Source of the DNA: Azoarcus sp. CIB
Lineage (GTDB): Bacteria > Pseudomonadota > Gammaproteobacteria > Burkholderiales > Rhodocyclaceae
Reading direction: 5' to 3'
DNA length: 64,000 nucleotides
Assembly: GCF_001190925.1 (NCBI RefSeq)
Contig: NZ_CP011072.1
Coordinates: 1,798,001 to 1,862,000, forward strand
The notes under the pieces are model-generated. The model was not told the DNA's origin. It did not search any database and saw only the letters and a program-made list of their open reading frames with translations. The translations under genes were made by a program, and so were the position numbers. The stretch's first letter is position 1, and each line of letters begins with the position of its first letter. Shown in pieces: positions 37,715-47,893 of this stretch.

Positions 37715-38278
37715 TCAGGAAGCCGGGCGGCGGCGACGCAGGCCGAAGGCGAGTGCGAGGATCATGGCGGCACCGCCGGCCCCCCACCACAGGATGCCGT
37801 TCGACGTGCGAGCCGTTCCGGCTGCGGGCGTGGCCTCGAGTTGCGGCACGACGAGGTCTGCGGCAAGCAGATCGACATCGTCGCCGGCCGTGATCGTCAA
37901 CGTCACCGGATAGCTTCCCGGAGCGGCGAACGGGGCGGAGGCGAAGCGATACAGCTGGCGCTCGGGGACGTATTCGCCTTGCGCCTTGAAACTGCCCGAC
38001 TCGAGCTCGATCTGCGCATCCGCGACAGGCTCGTTGCTTGCGTAGCGGTCGAGCGAGAGCGTCAGCGCGCCGCGCGATACGACGCCGACCACCTCGAACA
38101 GCTCCGAGTGCGCCTCGAAGCGCGGGACCGCCGGGCCGGATGCGACCGGTTGCACGTCGTCGTGCTCGTGTCCGCCCTCGTGCCCGGGGCCGGCGAACAC
38201 GGGTGTCGCGATGATGAGACTGCCGCCGACGGCCAGCAATCGAAGGCGTCGCATGAAGAGATGAGGCACGGGGATCAT
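37715..38278 (-). CDS. Histidine-rich periplasmic protein with C-terminal anchor
   Basis: The product of about 180 residues (start at 38278, or 38254) has a signal peptide, a histidine-rich segment (GPGHEGGHEHDD), a beta-rich body and a C-terminal membrane helix ending in RRRR. It overlaps the TolC-like gene by four bases and precedes the adaptor gene, so it is a fixed part of the operon. It may bind metal and pass it to the pump; function is not established. Confidence 0.65.
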   Translation of the reverse strand: MIPVPHLFMRRLRLLAVGGSLIIATPVFAGPGHEGGHEHDDVQPVASGPAVPRFEAHSELFEVVGVVSRGALTLSLDRYASNEPVADAQIELESGSFKAQGEYVPERQLYRFASAPFAAPGSYPVTLTITAGDDVDLLAADLVVPQLEATPAAGTARTSNGILWWGAGGAAMILALAFGLRRRRPAS

Positions 38279-39549
38279 GGAAGCAATCCGTAAGCTTGTT
38301 TCAGTCGGGATGCCGCGCGGCCGGATTCGAGACGCGCGCGGCCGAGTGCGAGATCGGCGTCGAATGCTTCGTTTTCCGCGCGCAAGCGCGTGGGAAGGTC
38401 GATCTGTCCGAGCTCGAACGCCTTGACCAGGAGTCGCCGGCTGTCGGCGGCAAGACGGGCCCGCTCGGCGGCAAAGGTCTCGCCTTGTTTGGCCTGCTCG
38501 ACTTCGGCGCGGGCCGCCTCGACCTCGGCGTTGAGGCGCTCGCGCTGCAGCGTGGCCGTCGTCTCGGCCTCGATGAGTTCTGCGTTCGCTGCGCCGATCA
38601 GCGGCCGGTTGCGCGCTTCGGAACCGAAGGGCACGCGCACGCCGACGCTCGTCGTATTCGCGTAGCGCTCGCCGAAGTCGCCGCGCTCGCGCTTCATGCC
38701 GAGGATCAGCTCCGGGTTGTCGCGTGTCGCAGTGCTCGCCTCGTGCAGCCGGGCGCGCGCCAGATCTGCCGTGCCGCGCGCCGCAATCAACGCGGGATTG
38801 GCATCGAGGTCGCCCGTTGTGGGTGCCGGCTCCGTATCTGCCGGTACCTGCGCGACACCCGTCAGCGCCTCATAGAGCCCTTGCTCGCGCCGTACGCGCG
38901 CCGCTACCTCGGCCAGCGCGGCCTTTGCAACGAGCACTGCCGCTTGCGCGCTGTTGGTGTCGATGCGGGCCAGGTCGCCGGCACGAACGCGGCGCTCGAC
39001 GTCGGCGGCCAGCACTTCCACCTGCGCGACGCGGCGCTCGTTCGCGTCGAGTTCATTGCGGGCCAGCCGCAGCGACCACACGGCCTCACGCACCTCGGCG
39101 GCAACGCGAAGCCGGGCGGTGGCGAGATCGCTTTCGAGCGCTGCGGCTTCCGCTTCGGCAGTCGCCGTACCCGCGGCACGTACGCCGGGCGTGCGCAGCG
39201 GCACTTCGAGCTCAGCCTCGACTTCGCGCATTCCGTCGTTGCGGTTCAGGCGATCCGAGCTGTGCACCAGCGTGAGGCTCGGCGCGGCCGCCATCCAGCC
39301 GCCTGCGGCGCTGCGTCGTGCGTCTGCAAGCTCACGCCGCGCCTCGGTCGCGCGCGACGCGGCACTGCGCTGCCATGCGGCTGCGACGATTGAGCGGATC
39401 GTGATCGAGCCATCGCCACCCGGTGGGGAATCCGGCTGCTGGGCGCCCAGCGAAGACGAAATGGTGATCGCGATGAGCATGCCCCAGCGCAGGCGGCTCG
39501 TTCGGCCTCGGGCGATCCGGGGAGAGGGAAGGGCGGAACGGAATGGCAT
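38275..39549 (-). CDS. TolC-family outer-membrane channel (CzcC-like)
   Basis: The 424-residue protein has an N-terminal signal region (first 35 residues) and long alanine/glutamate-rich coiled helices typical of the TolC channel, with duplicated segments such as RLAADSRRLLVKAFELGQID. It forms the outer-membrane exit of the metal pump. It is the first gene of the leftward operon. Confidence 0.82.
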   Translation of the reverse strand: MPFRSALPSPRIARGRTSRLRWGMLIAITISSSLGAQQPDSPPGGDGSITIRSIVAAAWQRSAASRATEARRELADARRSAAGGWMAAAPSLTLVHSSDRLNRNDGMREVEAELEVPLRTPGVRAAGTATAEAEAAALESDLATARLRVAAEVREAVWSLRLARNELDANERRVAQVEVLAADVERRVRAGDLARIDTNSAQAAVLVAKAALAEVAARVRREQGLYEALTGVAQVPADTEPAPTTGDLDANPALIAARGTADLARARLHEASTATRDNPELILGMKRERGDFGERYANTTSVGVRVPFGSEARNRPLIGAANAELIEAETTATLQRERLNAEVEAARAEVEQAKQGETFAAERARLAADSRRLLVKAFELGQIDLPTRLRAENEAFDADLALGRARLESGRAASRLKQAYGLLP

Positions 39550-39639
39550 GAGGTCGGGGCGAACGCGGCCATTCCGCGCAGGGGTGGATGATGGTGGCGA
39601 TGATGCTTGCCGCGGGCAAACGAAACCCTGACGGGTAAA

Positions 39640-39653
39640 TTACATTTTTGTAA
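39640..39653. promoter_or_regulatory. Palindrome upstream of the metal-efflux operon
   Basis: A perfect TTACA-TTTT-TGTAA inverted repeat lies 91 bases before the TolC-like gene. It resembles boxes bound by metal-responsive two-component regulators (CopR/CzcR type). No such regulator is encoded in the window. Confidence 0.45.
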
Positions 39654-39793
39654 GCTTGGGCTGCGCCTCTCGCGCCACTCACGTGCAACGCCGCCGCTGT
39701 GCCGAGCGCCGGAGATCGCGGTTCGTAATACGCACGACACACGGCTCCGTTAGCCTCCGCCGGTTCGTATCAGCCACCAGCGATTTCAAGGCC

Positions 39794-41797
39794 GTGCTCA
39801 AGCGATTCCTCCAACCTGCGATCTGGCTTGCCGGACGCCTGAATTTCCGTCACAAGCTGCTCGGCGCCTTCCTGCTGTTTTCCCTGCCGCTGGCCGGCGC
39901 GACTGCGCTCTTGCTGCATGGGGCGTCGCAATCGATCGACCGCATCATCCTTCAGCGGCAGGGGCTCGCTCTGCAGATGCCGGTTTTGGGTCTGGTGCGC
40001 AGCGTGCAGGACCACTTTGCAGCGTCCCTCGCTGCGGCACACGGCGACGTGGCACTCGAGGCGCGCATCGCCGAGTCTGTCCGCGAGTTCGAAGGTGCTG
40101 CGCCGGACGTGCTGGCTCACCCGCTCGTCGGCGACGGCGGCAACAGGATTCGCCGGCAATGGGACGAACTGGCGGGGCGGAGCTTCACGGACGCCGACGA
40201 GGTCCGCGAAGCGCACGAGCGCATGCTGGACGAGCTGTTCCGCCTGCGCGAAGCCATCGTCGATCGCAGCGGGCTGGGCCTGCAGGACGAGATTGCCGCG
40301 CAGGTGACGACCGGCATCCTCAACGACCAGCTGGTGCCCTTGGTACAAAACCTCGGGCAGGCGCGTGACACCGGCACCGGATTCATTGCCCGCGGCCGCA
40401 TCGGCTCGTCGCAGCGCGACGCGTTGAGCATGCTGCGCGGCAGCTTCGACACGCTTCTGACGTGGGTGAGCAAGAGTGTCGAGAAAACGGGCACGATCGC
40501 CCCAGCAACTGGCAAGACGCTCGCAGTGCCGCTGGATACGCTGAATCTCGCGACCCTCGGTCTGCAGGAATTCCTCACGACCAAGCTCATCGATACGACC
40601 GAGTTCGACCTTCCTGCGGCCGACTTCCATGCCAAGGGCAGCGCGGCCCTCGACGCGGCGATCGCCTTCGGTGCGACGCTCGTCCCGGGCATCGATGGGC
40701 TGATGGCTGCAGCCGAAGCGAGGGCGCGGACGAGCTTCAACGCGAGCCTGATCGTATTCGGCGCGAGCATCGTGCTGATGGGCTGGATTTTTTCCGGTGC
40801 CTATTCGTCGATCATCGGGTCCATCGGGGAACTCGAACGCGCCGTCCGCTCGATGACCGCAGGGGATCTCCGGACCCGCGTCGAGGTGCGGACGCGCGAC
40901 GAGATCGGTCACGTGGGCGACGGTTTCAACACGATGGCGCGGAGTTTCGCCGAACTCATCGGCAAGGTCGCGGCCGCTGCGGGCGACACGCAAACCGCTG
41001 CCGGTATCCTGACCGACCAGATCGGACTGGTGACCACCGCCTCGGGCCGCCAGAGCGAAACGGCGGCCAGCTCGTCCAGCTCCGTGCAGCAGCTCGCGGT
41101 AAGCGTGCAGGAGGTCGCAGCCCACGCCGAGGACACGAGCCGCATCGTGCGCCAGGCGGCCGATCTTTCCGCCGAAGGCCGCGACGTGGCGGACCGGGCA
41201 AAGGCGGAGATGCAGCGCGTCGTCGACGACATCTCGCGGGCGGTTGACGCCGTGCTCGCACTGGAGGAGCGCTCGCGCAACGTGGATCAGGTCGTGGGCG
41301 TGATCTCCGAGATCGCCGACCAGACCAACCTGCTCGCGCTGAATGCCGCGATCGAGGCGGCACGTGCCGGCGAAGTAGGGCGTGGTTTTGCCGTGGTCGC
41401 GGACGAAGTCCGCAAGCTCGCGGACCGTACCGGGAAATCGACGCGCGAGATCGGCGGGACGATCCGCGAGATGCGCGCCGGCATACAGGATGTGGTGGCC
41501 AGCATCCGCGAGGGCAGCGACCGCGTGGGTGCGAGTTCGGCGAGCTTCTCGAGGGTCCGCGAGGCGCTCGATTCCATCCACGACGAGGTATCGCGCTCCG
41601 CGAACTTCGTGAGCGAAATCGTCGATGCAACGCGCGCGCAGACCGAGGTCAGCACCGACATCGCGCGCAGCATCGAGCGCATGTCGGCGATGGCCGACGA
41701 AAACCACGCCGCCGCACGTCACACGGGCAGCATCATCGACGAACTGCAGCTGCTTTCCGGCGGACTGCGGCATGCCGTGTCGGGCCTGCGCGTCTGA
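39794..41797 (+). CDS. Methyl-accepting chemotaxis protein
   Basis: The receptor of about 667 residues has an N-terminal membrane helix ([20 protein letters not shown]), a periplasmic helical ligand region, a second helix ([16 protein letters not shown]), a HAMP domain and the cytoplasmic signalling hairpin ([37 protein letters not shown]). The ligand is unknown. The GTG at 39794 is one possible start; upstream in-frame codons to 39656 are poorly supported. Confidence 0.88.
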   Translation: MLKRFLQPAIWLAGRLNFRHKLLGAFLLFSLPLAGATALLLHGASQSIDRIILQRQGLALQMPVLGLVRSVQDHFAASLAAAHGDVALEARIAESVREFEGAAPDVLAHPLVGDGGNRIRRQWDELAGRSFTDADEVREAHERMLDELFRLREAIVDRSGLGLQDEIAAQVTTGILNDQLVPLVQNLGQARDTGTGFIARGRIGSSQRDALSMLRGSFDTLLTWVSKSVEKTGTIAPATGKTLAVPLDTLNLATLGLQEFLTTKLIDTTEFDLPAADFHAKGSAALDAAIAFGATLVPGIDGLMAAAEARARTSFNASLIVFGASIVLMGWIFSGAYSSIIGSIGELERAVRSMTAGDLRTRVEVRTRDEIGHVGDGFNTMARSFAELIGKVAAAAGDTQTAAGILTDQIGLVTTASGRQSETAASSSSSVQQLAVSVQEVAAHAEDTSRIVRQAADLSAEGRDVADRAKAEMQRVVDDISRAVDAVLALEERSRNVDQVVGVISEIADQTNLLALNAAIEAARAGEVGRGFAVVADEVRKLADRTGKSTREIGGTIREMRAGIQDVVASIREGSDRVGASSASFSRVREALDSIHDEVSRSANFVSEIVDATRAQTEVSTDIARSIERMSAMADENHAAARHTGSIIDELQLLSGGLRHAVSGLRV

Positions 41798-41966
41798 CGG
41801 GTTCGGGACGGGAGTGCCCACGTCGGACGCCCCGTAGCGCTGCGCCATTGCGCGGAAGACGAGGGCAGCGGACACTAGCCGCCTCCAGCCTGTCCGATGC
41901 CTGCGCATCGGCCATCACTCTGCCGCGCGGCGCGTGCCCTGCGGAAACCCGATGCTTCAGCAAACC

Positions 41967-42323
41967 ATGAATCGATTCATTCTGATCGCGGGCAGCCTGC
42001 TCGCGGGACTGGGCGTTGCCCTCGGGGCTTTCGGGGCTCACGGCCTGCGCAACTTGCTCGGCGCAGCGGAGCTCGGATGGTGGAACACCGCGGTGCAATA
42101 CCAGATGTGGCACGCGACCGGTCTCCTCGCACTCGGCGCCTGGCGGTTGCCGAATACGGGCCCCGTGGCAGTCCTGCTCGTGCTCGGTACGCTCGTGTTT
42201 TCCGGCAGCCTGTACGTGATGGCGCTGAGCGGATGGCGCGTGCTGGGAATGATCACCCCGATTGGCGGAACGCTCCTGATCGCCGGCTGGCTGCTGCTCG
42301 CGTGGCGGGCGCTGCGCGGGTAG
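41967..42323 (+). CDS. DUF423 family membrane protein
   Basis: The 118-residue protein with four predicted helices has the DUF423 signature GLGVALGAFGAHGL near the N-terminus and a WWNTAVQYQMWHATGLLALG segment. Function is unknown. The start at 41967 matches the family; ATG 41952 is an alternative. Confidence 0.78.
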   Translation: MNRFILIAGSLLAGLGVALGAFGAHGLRNLLGAAELGWWNTAVQYQMWHATGLLALGAWRLPNTGPVAVLLVLGTLVFSGSLYVMALSGWRVLGMITPIGGTLLIAGWLLLAWRALRG

Positions 42324-42345
42324 GTGGCGCAGCTGAGAGTGCCGG

Positions 42346-42885
42346 TCAGCGCAGGACGGGTCGATTCGGCAACTCGTTCACTTCCCCGGTGCCGTCGTCG
42401 CCCGTATCCGTCGCGGGAAAGGCGGAGCGGAGCACCGTGCTGACGGCGTCGATCGCGCGCCCCAAGCCGTCCTCGTAGCGGCCGGCCCTGAATTCGGGCG
42501 TGGCCTCGGCGATCATGCGCTGCCACTCGGCGTCGCTCACGGTCCGCGCCACGGCACGGTCGGCCACGATCTCGATGCGGTGTTCCGCGAGTTGCAGGTA
42601 GATCAGGACGCCGTTGTTGAGTTCGGTGTCCCACACGCGCAGTTTTCCGAACAGGGTCACCGCGCGTTCCCGCACGACAGTGTCGATCGGAGTGCCCTTG
42701 AGGTGGCGCCACAGATAGCTCAGCGGAACGCTGGCCTCGACGCACAGGCAGATCTCGCCCGTGTGCTGCCGTTCGCTTTCGCGCACGCGCGCTTCCAGGC
42801 GCTGCAGCGCGTCCGGTCCGACCGCCCGTCGGGCATCGTCGGCGTCCAGCCAAAGGTGGCGAACGAGGCGGGCGAGGGCGCTCAT
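42346..42885 (-). CDS. TPM-domain protein
   Basis: The 179-residue soluble protein has a TPM-type core (RVRESERQHTGEICLCVEAS, VWDTELNNGVLIYLQLAEHRIEIVADRAV). It is the third gene of a LemA-TPM-TPM set, a common bacterial arrangement of unknown function. The ATG at 42885 overlaps no neighbour, but lies 32 bases after the second gene. Confidence 0.75.
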   Translation of the reverse strand: MSALARLVRHLWLDADDARRAVGPDALQRLEARVRESERQHTGEICLCVEASVPLSYLWRHLKGTPIDTVVRERAVTLFGKLRVWDTELNNGVLIYLQLAEHRIEIVADRAVARTVSDAEWQRMIAEATPEFRAGRYEDGLGRAIDAVSTVLRSAFPATDTGDDGTGEVNELPNRPVLR

Positions 42886-42916
42886 TGACGTCCCCCTGGT
42901 GCCGGATTCATCTTCG

Positions 42917-43852
42917 CTACCATCGCCCTGATGCGCCTCCGCCGCCGAAACTTCCGCCGCCGCCCGAGCCGAAACCGCCGCCCCCGAAGCCCCCTCCACC
43001 AAACCCGCCTCGGCCTCCTCCACCCCCGATGATCGGCCCGCCGGGACCGCCACGGCCACCGCGTCCGCCACCGCCGGTGCCGAGCACGAAGACGAACACG
43101 ATGGCGAGGACGCCGACGATGATGCCCAGCACGAGGCTGCCGAGCAGGAATTTCGCGAGGAGACCGAAGACGCCTCCGGTTGCCAGTGCGCCGAGCTTGC
43201 GGCCCAGGACCGCGGCGAGCATGCCGCCGACGATGGGCACGCCGAACATGAGGAAGACGGCGATGTCCTGCAGCGAGCCGAATCCGCGCGAGTCGCGGGC
43301 GTCGGACTCTGGCTCGGGCAGGGCCAGGTTTTCGCCGCGGATACGTGCCATCAGCGCATCCACACCGGCGTCGATACCGGCGGCGAACCGGCCTTCGCGG
43401 AAGGCGGGCGTGATGGCGCGGTCGATGATGTGAAAGGCGGCCAGATCGGGCACCGCGCCTTCGAGCGCGCGTGCGACCTCGACGCGCACGCGCCGGTCGT
43501 CCTTCGCGACGACCAGCAGGAGCCCGTCGCCGACGTCGCGCCGGCCGATCTTCCAGTCCGCCGCGACGCGATAGGCGAAGGCGGCGATGTCCTCGGGCGC
43601 CGTCGTCGGCACGATCAGGACGACAAGCTGGCTGCCGCGCTCGGATTCGAATCGGGCCAGCTTGTCTTCGAGCGCCTGCCGCTCGCCGGACGACAGCGTT
43701 CCCGTCTGGTCGATGACGCGTGCCGTCAGCTGGGGAACCGGGATCAGTTCCTGCGCGCCTGCGGCGCCCGGCCACAACAGCAGCGCAAGGACGCACATCG
43801 CCAGGCGCAGGGCGTATTCCAGCGTAAGCATGGGACGGGCGAGGAGCGGCAT
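42917..43852 (-). CDS. TPM-domain membrane protein with Gly-rich tail
   Basis: The product of about 311 residues has a signal peptide (ending AGAQ), a periplasmic TPM domain (VIDQTGTLSSGERQALEDKL, VGDGLLLVVAKDDRRVRVEV), two or three membrane helices and a glycine-rich tail (GGGGFGGGGFGSGGGG). It follows LemA. The start may be 43852 or 43831. Confidence 0.78.
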   Translation of the reverse strand: MPLLARPMLTLEYALRLAMCVLALLLWPGAAGAQELIPVPQLTARVIDQTGTLSSGERQALEDKLARFESERGSQLVVLIVPTTAPEDIAAFAYRVAADWKIGRRDVGDGLLLVVAKDDRRVRVEVARALEGAVPDLAAFHIIDRAITPAFREGRFAAGIDAGVDALMARIRGENLALPEPESDARDSRGFGSLQDIAVFLMFGVPIVGGMLAAVLGRKLGALATGGVFGLLAKFLLGSLVLGIIVGVLAIVFVFVLGTGGGGRGGRGGPGGPIIGGGGGRGGFGGGGFGGGGFGSGGGGSFGGGGASGRW

Positions 43853-43874
43853 CACTGCTGGGGGACTGACGGAT

Positions 43875-44495
43875 TCAGCGCTTGGGCGCGCCACCGCCGA
43901 ATTCCACAGCCGGGGGCCGCGAGATCTCTTGCTCGTTCGCGACGGTGAATCCGGCCTTGGGGGCGTAGCTGAACACCATCGCGGTCAGGTTCGTCGGAAA
44001 GCTGCGGGCGAGGACGTTGTACTCCTGCACGGTCTTGATGTAGCCGTTGCGCGCAACGGTGATGCGGTTCTCGGTGCCTTCGAGCTGCACTCGCAGATCC
44101 TGGAAAGCCTGGTTGGCCTTCAGGTTCGGGTAGTTCTCGGCCACCACGAGCAGGCGCGACAGGGCGCTGCCCAACTGGCCCTGAGCCTGCTGGAAGCGTT
44201 CCATGGCCTGCGGGTCGGCGAGCATTTCGGGCGTGAGCTGGATCGAGGTCGCTTTCGCCCGCGCCTCGATAACCCGTGTGAGCGTTTCCTGCTCGAAGTT
44301 TGCCTCGCCCTTGACGGTCGCGACGAGGTTGGGAATCAGGTCGGCGCGCCGCTGATACTGGTTCAGTACCTCGGCCCAGGCAGCCTTGCTTTGCTCGTCA
44401 AGGCGCTGGAAATCGTTGTAGCCGCAGCCGGTGGTGCTCAGCGCAGCCACAACAGCGGCGGCCGATGCAAGGCGGCGCAAGAAGGATCTCGACAC
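43875..44495 (-). CDS. lemA: LemA family lipoprotein
   Basis: The 206-residue protein has a lipobox (LSTTGC) and the LemA core: a tyrosine-containing helix (NQYQRRADLIPNLVATVKG), FQQAQGQLGSAL and YPNLKANQAFQDL. The GTG at 44495 follows GGGAG. LemA proteins are membrane-linked helical bundles of unclear role; the two TPM genes downstream are typical partners. Confidence 0.87.
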   Translation of the reverse strand: MSRSFLRRLASAAAVVAALSTTGCGYNDFQRLDEQSKAAWAEVLNQYQRRADLIPNLVATVKGEANFEQETLTRVIEARAKATSIQLTPEMLADPQAMERFQQAQGQLGSALSRLLVVAENYPNLKANQAFQDLRVQLEGTENRITVARNGYIKTVQEYNVLARSFPTNLTAMVFSYAPKAGFTVANEQEISRPPAVEFGGGAPKR

Positions 44496-44656
44496 GTCAC
44501 ACTCCCAGGATCAGGTCAGCCGCATCAGGCGGCTCAGAGAGTCGCGCTCAGTCTGTGACTGCCGCGACACCCGATATGCGGGGGTGATGATAACCCGCCG
44601 CGCGCCGATTGCGACGCCGGCGGGAACTGCGTGCGAGGGGGCGGCGACGTACCCGC

Positions 44657-45088
44657 TCAGTCGTCGCGCTTCTTGTCCGGTCCGTGGGGCATCACGGTAT
44701 CGATGGAAATCACGTTGCTGCCGCCCATCCAAGGCAATGTCGGCACGCGCACGCGCATCGACAACCTCGTCGCCTCCGTGCCCGGTTCGTCTTCCGTGCG
44801 GCAGAAGGGAATCACCGTCGATTCGATCTTGGGAACCCACGGGAGCTCCGCACGCCGGCGCTCCGGGCGTGCCGACCGGGTGCGCCCGGAAGCGCGCGCC
44901 GGCGCAATGTCCGGGCCGTGTTGCCCGAGCCACGTTGCCCAGGATTGCATCCACAGGTTGACCCACGGCATCCCCATCCACGCCGCCGTTACGTCGGCAA
45001 ACGGCCACGTCGCGTGCGATTCGTCGGGCGCAGCCTCGACCGGCGGCGCATGCGCGGACTCATGAGCTATGACTTTTTTTCTTGGCAT
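44657..45088 (-). CDS. Hypothetical protein
   Basis: The 143-residue product has no clear family. It has an aromatic stretch (AWMGMPWVNLWMQSWATWLGQ) that could be amphipathic or membrane-associated, and a basic, arginine-rich C-terminal half. The ATG at 45088 has GAGGAG at good spacing. It stands alone, facing away from the DUF6351 gene. Confidence 0.5.
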   Translation of the reverse strand: MPRKKVIAHESAHAPPVEAAPDESHATWPFADVTAAWMGMPWVNLWMQSWATWLGQHGPDIAPARASGRTRSARPERRRAELPWVPKIESTVIPFCRTEDEPGTEATRLSMRVRVPTLPWMGGSNVISIDTVMPHGPDKKRDD

Positions 45089-45440
45089 GATCGGCTCCTC
45101 GGCTTCAAGACTGGTCATTTCCGGTATAGAGCACATCCCCGACTGTCCGCAAGAACCGGCCGAGCATTCACCGGCGGCACGATGATCAGCGCGCCGGCTG
45201 ACGGGCCGACGAACAGGCCGGTTTTCGGCAGCTTCCGGCACATCGGGATCAGTTTTTCATTTCGAATTCATTCACTTTTGAGCGCGATCGGGCGGCCGGA
45301 GTTCGCGGCCCTGGCCCTGAGGAAGCAAATTTCGGTCGAATTCGCACTTCCGGTCATCGTGCGTTGCGGCCCGCCAAGCGTGATCTATACATGAATCATG
45401 GACGGCTCCGCCGGACGGGGTGCGCAGCAGGATGCCAATA
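45089..45440. other. Non-coding divergent region
   Basis: No gene is visible in these 352 bases. The right half is less GC-rich and must hold promoters for the divergent neighbours. No convincing operator was found. Confidence 0.4.
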
Positions 45441-47681
45441 ATGAAGGGAAAAAAATGGCTGTGGCCGGGGTTGCTCCTCGTCGGATTCGCCATCGGCGGC
45501 CAGTCTGACGGGCGCGGACAACTTGGCCATCGGCAAGTCGTCGGCTTGCCGCCGGGTTTTGACGCCGGGGCGCCCGCCGAACCCTACGCCGGACCGCATC
45601 CTTCGCGCCTCGAACGGCCGGCCGAAACCTTCCGCTTTCCGATCATGCTCGGTCAGGTCGGCCCGAGCGAGCCGCTGTTTGCCGGGCCGAAGCAATATCC
45701 ATTCATCTGCGACACCGCCAATTCGGGCCTGGGTGCCCCGCTCGCGGACAATTCGGCGGGGATCGGCACGCCGGTCGAATCCATCGACGACGCCACGGAC
45801 GGAACGCGCAAGGCTGCGGCCTTCAGCAAGGATTGCCAGGCACCGACGAAAGCCTGGTACTTCTACAAACCGGTGGGCGAGAAGCATTTTGCACGTTGGA
45901 ACAGCCAGTCGGAGGATGTCGACACGATCACCGTCAATGGTGCCCGCGTCCCCTTCATCGTGCGGGTCGAGATGGGTACGATCAACCGCTTCATCTACCT
46001 CATCGCGGCGCTCAAGGGCGCGCGCGAGTTCATCGACGCTCCCGCCGCCGACCGCTGGAACCGCCGCCTGATCTACCAGTTCTATGGAGGCGTGGGAATC
46101 GGTCATCGACAGGGCAGGGCGAGCGTGAAGGCCGTTCTCGAGGATCGCCGCGAACAGCTTGCGCAGGGCTACGCGGTCGTCGCATCGACGGGAACGACGA
46201 GCCGGAACCACTTCGACATCTGGCTCGCGGAGGACACCGCACTGCGCGTCAAGCGGCAGTTCGTCGCGCTGTATGGCGATCCCGATTACACGGTCGGCGT
46301 GGGCGCCTCTGGGGGCGCGATCCAGCAATATCTGCTCGCGCAGAACCGCCCCGGTCTCATCGACGCGGCGATCGCCCAGTATTCGTATCCGGACATGATC
46401 ACGCAGACGATCCCGGTGTTCGACTGCGAACTGCTCGAGTATTACTTCGACGTCACCGACGGCAACAACCGCGCTTGGCGCAAGGCCGAAAACCGGCGCT
46501 GGATAGAAGGTTTCAATGCCAGCAATCGCCATGAAAGTTCGGGCGGTCTGATGAAGATCGAGGTCACGACCCGGGTGGCCTTCATGATGCGCGGTGAATC
46601 GGTGCCCGAACGGAAAGGCGACACGGAATGCGTGGTGGGCTGGCGAGGCCTCACGCCGCTCGTCCTGAATCCACGGTTCGCGCATTTCGAATCCCATCTG
46701 ACGCGCGACGTTTTCAAGCAGGTGCGCTGGAGTTACTTCGAGGATCTGAAGCGTTTCTTCGGCACCGACGCCCGGGGTTACGCGCGCATTCCTTGGGACA
46801 ACGTCGGTGTGCAGTACGGCCTGCAGGCGCTGCAGCGCAAGCGGATCACCCCGAAGCAATTCCTGCGGCTGAACGCCCGCATCGGCAGCTGGAAATCGCC
46901 CGCCGACATGCAGCGCGAGCATTACTGGCTGATCGACGGCGGCGAGAGCGAGCTGAGCGCCTTTTCACCCTGGAGCGCCCACAACATCAACCTGAGCCCC
47001 GATCGAGCTCGTCCGGCGCCGCGCTTTGCGGGCGACCTCGAAGCGATCGCAGCTGCGTATCGTTCAGGTCAGGTCTTCCTCGGTCGCATCGACATTCCGG
47101 TCATCGACGAGCGCCTGTACCTCGAAGCCGAGCTGGACATGCACCACACGGCAGCATCGTTTTCCGCACGGGCGCGGATGATCGCAGCCCAGGGCGATGC
47201 GGGCAATCAGGCGATCTGGATGAGCGACAAGGCCTACGACCCGACCCCCCGGGCTTTCGCCGCGATCGATCAGTGGCTGCGCGCAAAACGTGCGCGTCCC
47301 GAGCTGTCGTGGGCGCAGGTTCGCCCGGGGACGGCCAGCGACCGCTGTTTCGACGCTCGCGGCCGGGTCATGTTCAAGGGCGACCGGGTCTGGGACGGCA
47401 ACTGGAACCAGCTTCCGGCAGGCGCCTGCATGCGCGCCTATCCGATCTATAGCAATTCCCGCATGGTTGCCGGCGACGGGATCACAGGGGACCGCTTCAA
47501 ATGCGCCTTGCAGACGGTGTCGGCCGCGCTCGATGGTGGCGAGTACAAGCCCGTGGACATGCGTCCGTACAAGGCACAACTGGAGCAGATCTTTCCCGAC
47601 GGCGTGTGCGATTATCGCCAACCCGACCCAGGGCGTCCGAAGGATCTGGTGGGTGGCGTGGTGTCGGAGGGGGTTCGGTAG
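45441..47681 (+). CDS. DUF6351 family exported protein
   Basis: The product of about 746 residues has an N-terminal hydrophobic signal (WLWPGLLLVGFAIGG). The DUF6351 features resemble an alpha/beta-hydrolase: the nucleophile-elbow-like GVGASGGAIQQY near residue 300 and the IYQFYGGVGIGH strand. Substrate is unknown. ATGs at 45420 and 45432 are alternative starts. The left att site of the provirus lies only 57 bases past its stop, so integration spared the gene. Confidence 0.72.
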   Translation: MKGKKWLWPGLLLVGFAIGGQSDGRGQLGHRQVVGLPPGFDAGAPAEPYAGPHPSRLERPAETFRFPIMLGQVGPSEPLFAGPKQYPFICDTANSGLGAPLADNSAGIGTPVESIDDATDGTRKAAAFSKDCQAPTKAWYFYKPVGEKHFARWNSQSEDVDTITVNGARVPFIVRVEMGTINRFIYLIAALKGAREFIDAPAADRWNRRLIYQFYGGVGIGHRQGRASVKAVLEDRREQLAQGYAVVASTGTTSRNHFDIWLAEDTALRVKRQFVALYGDPDYTVGVGASGGAIQQYLLAQNRPGLIDAAIAQYSYPDMITQTIPVFDCELLEYYFDVTDGNNRAWRKAENRRWIEGFNASNRHESSGGLMKIEVTTRVAFMMRGESVPERKGDTECVVGWRGLTPLVLNPRFAHFESHLTRDVFKQVRWSYFEDLKRFFGTDARGYARIPWDNVGVQYGLQALQRKRITPKQFLRLNARIGSWKSPADMQREHYWLIDGGESELSAFSPWSAHNINLSPDRARPAPRFAGDLEAIAAAYRSGQVFLGRIDIPVIDERLYLEAELDMHHTAASFSARARMIAAQGDAGNQAIWMSDKAYDPTPRAFAAIDQWLRAKRARPELSWAQVRPGTASDRCFDARGRVMFKGDRVWDGNWNQLPAGACMRAYPIYSNSRMVAGDGITGDRFKCALQTVSAALDGGEYKPVDMRPYKAQLEQIFPDGVCDYRQPDPGRPKDLVGGVVSEGVR

Positions 47682-47738
47682 GGTCGGCGCGAAACGGCGT
47701 GGAGCGAGTGCGTTGCACCGATCTGTTGACCCATCGTA

Positions 47739-47766
47739 AACCGCCATAATTGGTATTATGTCAACT
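47739..47766 (+). other. attL: dif-like XerCD site
   Basis: The site reads as an 11-base XerC-type arm (AACCGCCATAA), a 6-base centre (TTGGTA) and an 11-base XerD-type arm (TTATGTCAACT). The E. coli dif arms are GGTGCGCATAA and TTATGTTAAAT. The 13 bases ATTGGTATTATGT (47749-47761) are repeated exactly at 58581-58593. Confidence 0.8.
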
Positions 47767-47829
47767 CGAAGGCGCCCTAATCATCGCCCCGAACCGGGTG
47801 CGCCTCTGCAGCAGCAACAACAAGTTTCG

Positions 47830-47854
47830 GCCGCGATCACGCGGCTTTTTTTTT
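47830..47854 (+). terminator. Rho-independent terminator near attL
   Basis: GCCGCG-ATCA-CGCGGC is followed by nine T. In the integrated state it blocks host read-through into the provirus. In the circular form it lies about 90 bases downstream of the att core in the path of repressor transcription. Confidence 0.85.
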
Positions 47855-47893
47855 GCTCCAAGCGTGACCTTTCACACGGAGCCAACAACAACC

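Noticed and set aside
34528-37893. A 1121-residue rightward frame
   Set aside because: It is the antisense shadow of the RND pump and adaptor; its composition is typical of an antisense frame in high-GC DNA.
45311-45326. A sigma-54-like promoter before the DUF6351 gene
   Set aside because: The GG and GC elements are one base too close, and the -12 element is weak.
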